Source: Lojkania enalia
Taxonomy: Eukaryota > Ascomycota > Dothideomycetes > Pleosporales
Assembly (NCBI GenBank): GCA_010094045.1
Contig: ML986589.1
Span: forward strand, 193,974-257,973
Direction: 5' to 3'
DNA: 64,000 bases
This document shows positions 58,993 to 64,000 of the stretch, piece by piece. The notes under the pieces are model-generated. The model searched no databases and was not told the DNA's origin. It was given only the letters and a program-made list of their open reading frames with translations. A program made the translations under genes and the position numbers. Numbering within the stretch: position 1 is the stretch's first letter; each line of letters opens with the position of its first letter.

Positions 58993-59639
58993 TTAGTCTA
59001 TAGGTAAGTATTTCGCTATGAGGAATAATGTACGACTCTGTCGATGAAAGGAATGATGTTGCCAGAGAGAAATGACCCAATAGTTAATTGAAGAATGCCG
59101 AATATGATCGAGGTTATGAGTTGAGCGGAGAGCATTACTTGATACATAGCGTAATGTTTGGAGATGAGGATCAACGGGTTCAAGTGGGTTGATTCGATTG
59201 AGCAAGTAATACCCCAGCATGGTAGTAATAGACTGTATTATTTACACAATCTATGACGGGCGTGAGAGATCTCAATCTAGGGCTCAGGACAAAAGTACAT
59301 TTGGATATAAGAACATTTAGGAGTTCTACAAGAGTACTAATACGGAGCGGAGAATGCGCCAGAGCGATTAGCAACGTCAGCATAGAATGTATAGTACGAA
59401 GCGACACGCTCTTACGCCACATTGAGAACTGATACCTGGATTATCAAACGCACATCATCTATCGGTAGGTACTGGACAGGACGCAAAATAGTACTTTTGA
59501 GCAGAGCTTCTATTGCACGCAAGAGCGTATCGGGCAGCGGAGAATCATACGCACGGAGGAACTGTTTCAGCCTCGTATTAGCAAGGGGAGAAGGCGTTGT
59601 GGACAGTGCCTGCGAGCGAGATGAAGATGGTGATGGCAC
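58993..59639 (-). other. Possible divergent gene or decayed gene, unassigned
   Basis: Three overlapping minus-strand frames (59,412-59,639, 59,180-59,422 and 58,993-59,220) could be exons of one gene transcribed away from the Clr5-TPR gene. The first encodes a Ser/Pro start followed by a helical stretch (RLKQFLRAYDSPLPDTLL) and ends at a possible splice donor GTATCAG after LIIQ. No acceptor choice gave me a clean continuation and I recognise no domain. Confidence 0.3.
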
Positions 59640-60018
59640 GAGAATAGTACTATAGTTGTGTTGCTAGCAAGATAGTAGTTTTGCGAACCAAGCGGAGCGC
59701 TTCCCAGCCAGCTGATTGGACGAACTTGAGCGCGCTCACCCGCGTCGTGATCCCGTCATCATAGGGACGCTCAGCCACGCTCGGCGACAATAGGAGTTTT
59801 GTATTCGATCCAATCAGCCTTCATTAGTAGCTCCGCTTCCAGCCCTGACTCTCAGCCTGTTATCTGTATATATTCACGCCATATTTCCGAGGGAAAATGC
59901 AGCGCTACTTCGTTCTTCACTCTCCACTTCCTCTTAAGTAAGAGTGCTTGCTCTCGGGTGTTCCACTACTTAGGTAATCTTGCTGCATAACGCGACCAAG
60001 CCATTAAGAAGCTGTGCT

Positions 60019-62125
60019 ATGGATCCTCCGACAGCCAATCAGCCTAGTTGGGCACAAGATGATTTTTTAAATCCCGTACAAAGCCACTACGTCGCACACC
60101 AAGTTTACGAACCCTATAGTATTCACATGCCCCTCGACATAGGTTTACAGACGCAACTACAAGGTGGATATTATACGACAAGCCAAAGCGCCGTACCGCA
60201 TCCACTTGATCCGTCTCTAGCACCTCGCATCTATGATTACCACTATGCGGAAGTCGCAAGAAATGTCGAAAGTATGTCCGCAACCTCCATGGGCCCGCCA
60301 CCCCGGAAACGACAAAGGAAAGCTCCGACACTGCGAGCCGATGCCTGGGAACCGTACAAAGATCGAATCATCGAGCTCCACATAACACAAAAGCTACCAC
60401 TAAGGAAAGTTAAGGAAATAATTAAGGAGGAGTATGGTTTTACTGCTGAGTAGGTCTCTTAAGTCGCTCAAGGCATGTTGCTAACGTGCTGACATAACTA
60501 TGTTTTTAGACTACGGCAGTATCGAACACGTGTCAGCCAATGGGGGAAGGACAAGAATATCAAGCCAAAAGAGATGAAAGCAATTGTTAGAAAAAAACAA
60601 CGAAGAAAGCTCGTCGAGGTTGCTAAACCTCAGATAGAGTTTACGGTTAGGGGCAGTCTAGTAGAATCACCAAAGATCGACCGGTGGATGAAGCGTAACA
60701 ACGTAACTAATAGCTCCCTATATGCTCCCAGTCCGGCAGAATGTAAGTAGGCATGTCAATTGTCTGCATTCAACGCTTACATATCATAGCTACGCCATCT
60801 GCCGTGGAATGTAGGACCATCTCTGAACTCGGTTCACCAGTTCCGAGTCCCGCATATTCACCCGCAGCTTCAATCCTGTTGCCAGGCGGCATCATTTCTG
60901 TAGCCCAGAATTCTCGAATGGTTTCACCGGCCCTTTCAGCCGGAAGCATTGTTCAGCTTCAAAACAGCAGTTTCGCTGGACAAAGTCCAGCTCCTACATA
61001 TCGATCTCTTCCGCAATCCATTCCTATTGAAGGAGCATATGAAGGTATCCTAAATCCTAGAGAAACGTCTTTGCAATATCGTTACAGACAGACAGACGAA
61101 GAGCGTTTACGAGAAGAATTATTAAGGGCAGAGACTTTGTTCGGGATTAATCACACTGAGACTCTAGACATACGATCTGAATTAGGAGAGGTGCTCATGG
61201 CCCAAGGAAGATACAAGTCTGCAGAGAAAGTGATCCGCAGATTAATGAAAGGTCGCCAAACCTTAAATGGTCATGACGTTGAGACACTTGATGCCCTAGA
61301 GCTTCTGGGGCAAGTTTTAGCACATCAAGGTCTCTACGCTAAGGAGGAGAAAATGCACCGACGCACGCTTGAGTTCAGGAAGGACATGCTCGGGGACGAG
61401 CATCCTTCCACGCTGACCAGCATGGCTAACCTGGCGTCGACGCTTTGGAATCAAGGGCGGTGGAAGGAGGCTGAAGAGCTGGNNNNNNNNNNNNNNNNNN
61501 NNNNNNNNNNNNNNNNNNNNNNNNNNNNNNNNNNNNNNNNNNNNNNNNNNNNNNNNNNNNNNNNNNNNNNNNNNNNNNNNNNNNNNNNNNNNNNNNNNNN
61601 NNNNNNNNNNNNNNNNNNNNNNNNNNNNNNNNNNNNNNNNNNNNNNNNNNNNNNNNNNNNNNNNNNNNNNNNNNNNNNNNNNNNNNNNNNNNNNNNNNNN
61701 NNNNNNNNNNNNNNNNNNNNNNNNNNNNNNNNNNNNNNNNNNNNNNNNNNNNNNNNNNNNNNNNNNNNNNNNNNNNNNNNNNNNNNNNNNNNNNNNNNNN
61801 NNNNNNNNNNNNNNNNNNNNNNNNNNNNNNNNNNNNNNNNNNNNNNNNNNNNNNNNGGAATCAAGGGCGGTGGAAGGAGGCTGAAGAGCTGGAGGTGCAA
61901 GTGATGGAGATGAGAAAGAGGGTGCTTGGGGACGAGCATCCAGACACGCTGACCAGCATGGCCAACCTGGCATATACATGGAAGTCTCAAAGTCAGAATA
62001 AAGAAGCAATCTCATTGATAGAAAAGTGCATCAAGCTACAACGACAGATCCATGGGCCTGGCCATCCCGACACAGTGTGTTCGCTCACGGTACTATATGA
62101 GTGGCAAAAAGAAACTTTAGGGTAG
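60019..62125 (+). CDS. Clr5-domain and tetratricopeptide-repeat protein, interrupted by an assembly gap
   Basis: Three exons: 60,019-60,449, 60,510-60,742 and 60,790-62,125. Introns are 60 nt (GTAGGT..TTTTTAG) and 47 nt (GTAAGT..CATAG), and both joins keep the frame. An alternative in-frame ATG at 59,980 would add 13 residues. The N-terminus is Gln/Pro/Tyr-rich. A Clr5 domain (about residues 110-162, WEPYKDRIIELHITQKLPLRKV up to KNIKP, spanning intron 1) is the fungal helical module found at the N-terminus of many proteins of unknown role. A linker follows, then kinesin-light-chain-type TPRs with the repeated core LGDEHPDTLTSMANLA and WNQGRWKEAEEL. TPRs are protein-binding scaffolds. The gap removes an unknown number of repeats; the frame after it (61,859 onward) differs from that before, so the N-run length is not real. 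Confidence 0.88.
61483..61856. other. Assembly gap inside the TPR-coding region (374 N)
   Basis: The 36 bp immediately before the gap (61,447-61,482) and immediately after it (61,857-61,892) are identical. Near-identical TPR units evidently stopped the assembler. Nominal length is not a multiple of three relative to the flanking frames. Confidence 0.97.
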
Positions 62126-62304
62126 CAATATAATGCGACTTTAGTCTATAGAAAATGAAGCTAGTACGGAGACAGAACAGGTCAAGTTGAGCGAGCGTGG
62201 TTACCAATGATGTCTAGCAGTAGTCAAAATAATTTGGCATTAGAGGATGCCACCGCTAGCATGGAAGACAACAGACCCGCTCCAACCACAGAACTATGAG
62301 GTGG

Positions 62305-62415
62305 TAATACTCTCAGAGAGATTGAGTTGTTCGACTAGAAGTATGGCCAAAGGTTGAGTCGGATCGCAAAGGTGCGGGGCTGAGGTCTACCCGCTTGCAA
62401 AGACTTTACACAGCG
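62305..62415 (-). repeat. Arm 2 of the dispersed inverted repeat
   Basis: Reverse complement reads TGTGTAAAGTCTTTGCAAG, then TTTGCGATCCGACTCAA and CAATCTCTCTGAGA, matching 58,316-58,430 with roughly 70 percent identity by eye. Confidence 0.6.
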
Positions 62416-63539
62416 AGAAGCGTGACAGCTACTATAAGTAAATTATGCTATGATAAGTATATGGCTGTTCTGCACTAGCGGGACTGGTAAACGCACCGGT
62501 TGGAGGTACTGCTTAGAATGGAAATCCTTCTTAAATTTGCGCGCAGCAGCAGACACAAGCCTAGCAATAACTCCCGAGTATTGTAGCAAGGTTCTAAGAC
62601 CTGGATAAGTCCCTGTTATCAATATAAGGGGTCGAAAGAGCTTGGCGATAGTGCTATGGTAAAGAAAGCCTATTCTGCTACAAAAGAAGGCTCTATTTAT
62701 TAAGCGCAAAGATAACAATATTGTAAGCTCAGGTCACGTGCCTAATCAGCTGTGCAGCCCTTGACTAAGCAGTCTCATGTACTATATATTCCCCCGCCGT
62801 ACCTTGACCGACAGGTCAAGGAAATATTATATCGCACCATCAATACATCCATCTATACCACCCTATACAGTCTCCACCCCCTCCTGATTACAAATATAAA
62901 CGTAATTTCTATATTAAAATGGTTCCGGGTGCTTTAGGAATAGCTTCTAGTACACAATTTATATGGAACTATTTCAGATACTGACTTGTGCGTAGAGTCA
63001 GATTTGCCTAAAGCCAGGAACCCTCATATTTCTCAGTACAGAGGGTTTCTCGGCGCCTAGGCATGAACGTTACTTATTTCTGTATAATTGGGGATATTAT
63101 GACATGTCAAATATGTCGGAAAAGAAATTATAAAATCGTGGAAATACATCAATTGATTATGTTTCTCTATTTCCACATACCCCGAACTAACAAATCATCA
63201 GAACAGACCGGCCCGCGTTAGCTGTTGGTTTCCATAGCCCAAATGCTTGATGTTAAATAATTACTCTTTAGTTAAAATTTATTTATGGAAAAGGAAAAAA
63301 TGCGTGAGAGCTGAGTATATCTTCAAACCAGTAGAGCCGTGCGCTATTGCCTGCGTCGTCGCGCGTTATAGATCGAAACTAACCTGTGTAACAGTCCTCT
63401 AGCAGTATAAAATTATACACTTGGTTCGGACCGAAAAGCTAGCAACTAATTTCCGTCAGTACATAATTGCCTAGCCACTCACTAGACAAATCTAGTAAGA
63501 GGAAGAGAAACATTTATTGAAATGTAGAACTAGAGAGGG

Positions 63540-63815
63540 AAATGAAACTGCCTGCTAACAGTACGTAATTACATCCTCATACAATTCTACAAAGACGACT
63601 AGCCTGCGCCAGTACGTAATGGCCGAGCATGCTTCCTTAGCGTATCTAATGGAATAACTCTAAAATTTTCCGAATGGATATCATAAGTACATACTCCGTC
63701 AAATCAAAAATTGGGAGCGGAAAGAGAGATGTAACTGCCTGTAAGCTATACATAATCACGCCCTCTTCAGCTCCAGCGGTGACAACTAGCCTATCGTAGT
63801 ATGTACTAATCTCTC
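63540..63815 (+). repeat. Diverged direct repeat, two copies about 189 bp apart
   Basis: AACTGCCTG..TA.GTA..TAAT.AC..CCTC...GACAACTAGCCT-type sequence occurs at about 63,540-63,630 and again at about 63,727-63,815. Function unknown; possibly a degenerate transposon or minisatellite. Confidence 0.4.
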
Positions 63816-64000
63816 GCACCCTCTTAGCTTACTCTGAGAGGGTTTTTTTTAAAAAAAAAAGATGAGATCCTTACCCAGTCCGTTCTCACCCTAATACTCT
63901 CCTAGAAGAGCGATAGACCAGCTACCACATAATGCTTCAGGAGAAAAACCCTGGCAACAGTCCTCAGTTGTCGTAATTACCAGCTCTCTACCTCCAACTC

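Larger units (their letters stand above)
62126..64000. other. Intergenic to window end, no gene seen
   Basis: Normal composition; a 91-codon minus frame at 62,443-62,718 and others are unremarkable. Contains arm 2 of the inverted repeat, a diverged direct repeat at 63.5-63.8 kb, and a T8A10 palindrome at about 63,846-63,862. Confidence 0.5.

Noticed and set aside
61317..62015. Long minus-strand frames across the gap
   Set aside because: They exist only because N bases contain no stops; the real gene is the plus-strand TPR protein.

Overview
The window looks like nuclear DNA of a filamentous ascomycete (Pezizomycotina). The case rests on short GT..AG introns with fungal branch sites, a Clr5-TPR gene, a fungal archaemetzincin, lineage-expanded BTB-like and membrane-protein families, Fot1/pogo, Ty1/copia and Ty3/gypsy elements, and above all two long AT-rich blocks almost stripped of CA and TG dinucleotides. 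That is the footprint of repeat-induced point mutation (RIP, CpA to TpA). A leotiomycete is my best guess from the protein families, but the sequence does not prove it.

Layout. (1) About 1-17,155 is a RIP-mutated transposon block. A Ty3/gypsy element on the minus strand (491-14,529, TSD GCTAA, 368-bp LTRs) carries a second, plus-strand gypsy element (520-7,681, TSD GGTAT, 260-bp LTRs) nested in its left LTR. Both hold a decayed antisense reading frame between pol and the 3' LTR. Tandem repeats and an LTR-like end follow (15.7-17.1 kb). (2) About 17,160-38,900 is a gene island. It holds an array of five minus-strand BTB-like paralogues (three intact, two broken), an archaemetzincin gene, an internally deleted Fot1-like transposon, a large membrane-protein gene with one nonsense codon starting 14 bp after that transposon's target duplication, and a pogo-like transposase remnant split by a copia solo LTR. 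(3) About 39,000-57,600 is a second RIP block. It holds a full-length Fot1-like element, copia element A (42,004-52,905, plus) with another copia nested inside it (45,376-51,033), and copia element B (52,956-58,252, minus), a sister of A lying head to head about 50 bp away. B still carries the uninterrupted site matching the place where the nested copy entered A. (4) About 57,600-64,000 returns to normal composition. It holds the un-mutated 5' end of element B, a three-exon Clr5-TPR gene broken by an assembly gap, and low-copy repeats.

There is no operon-like logic. The functional genes are independent: a BTB-like family of unknown role, a metalloprotease, a membrane protein and a Clr5-TPR protein. 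The unifying theme is genome defence. Elements longer than about 1 kb are heavily mutated, short derivatives (solo LTRs, transposase fragments) are nearly untouched, and genes beside the blocks carry C-to-T type nonsense codons. All element boundaries were read by eye from LTR/TIR ends and target duplications. Domain names come from recognised motifs, not database searches.
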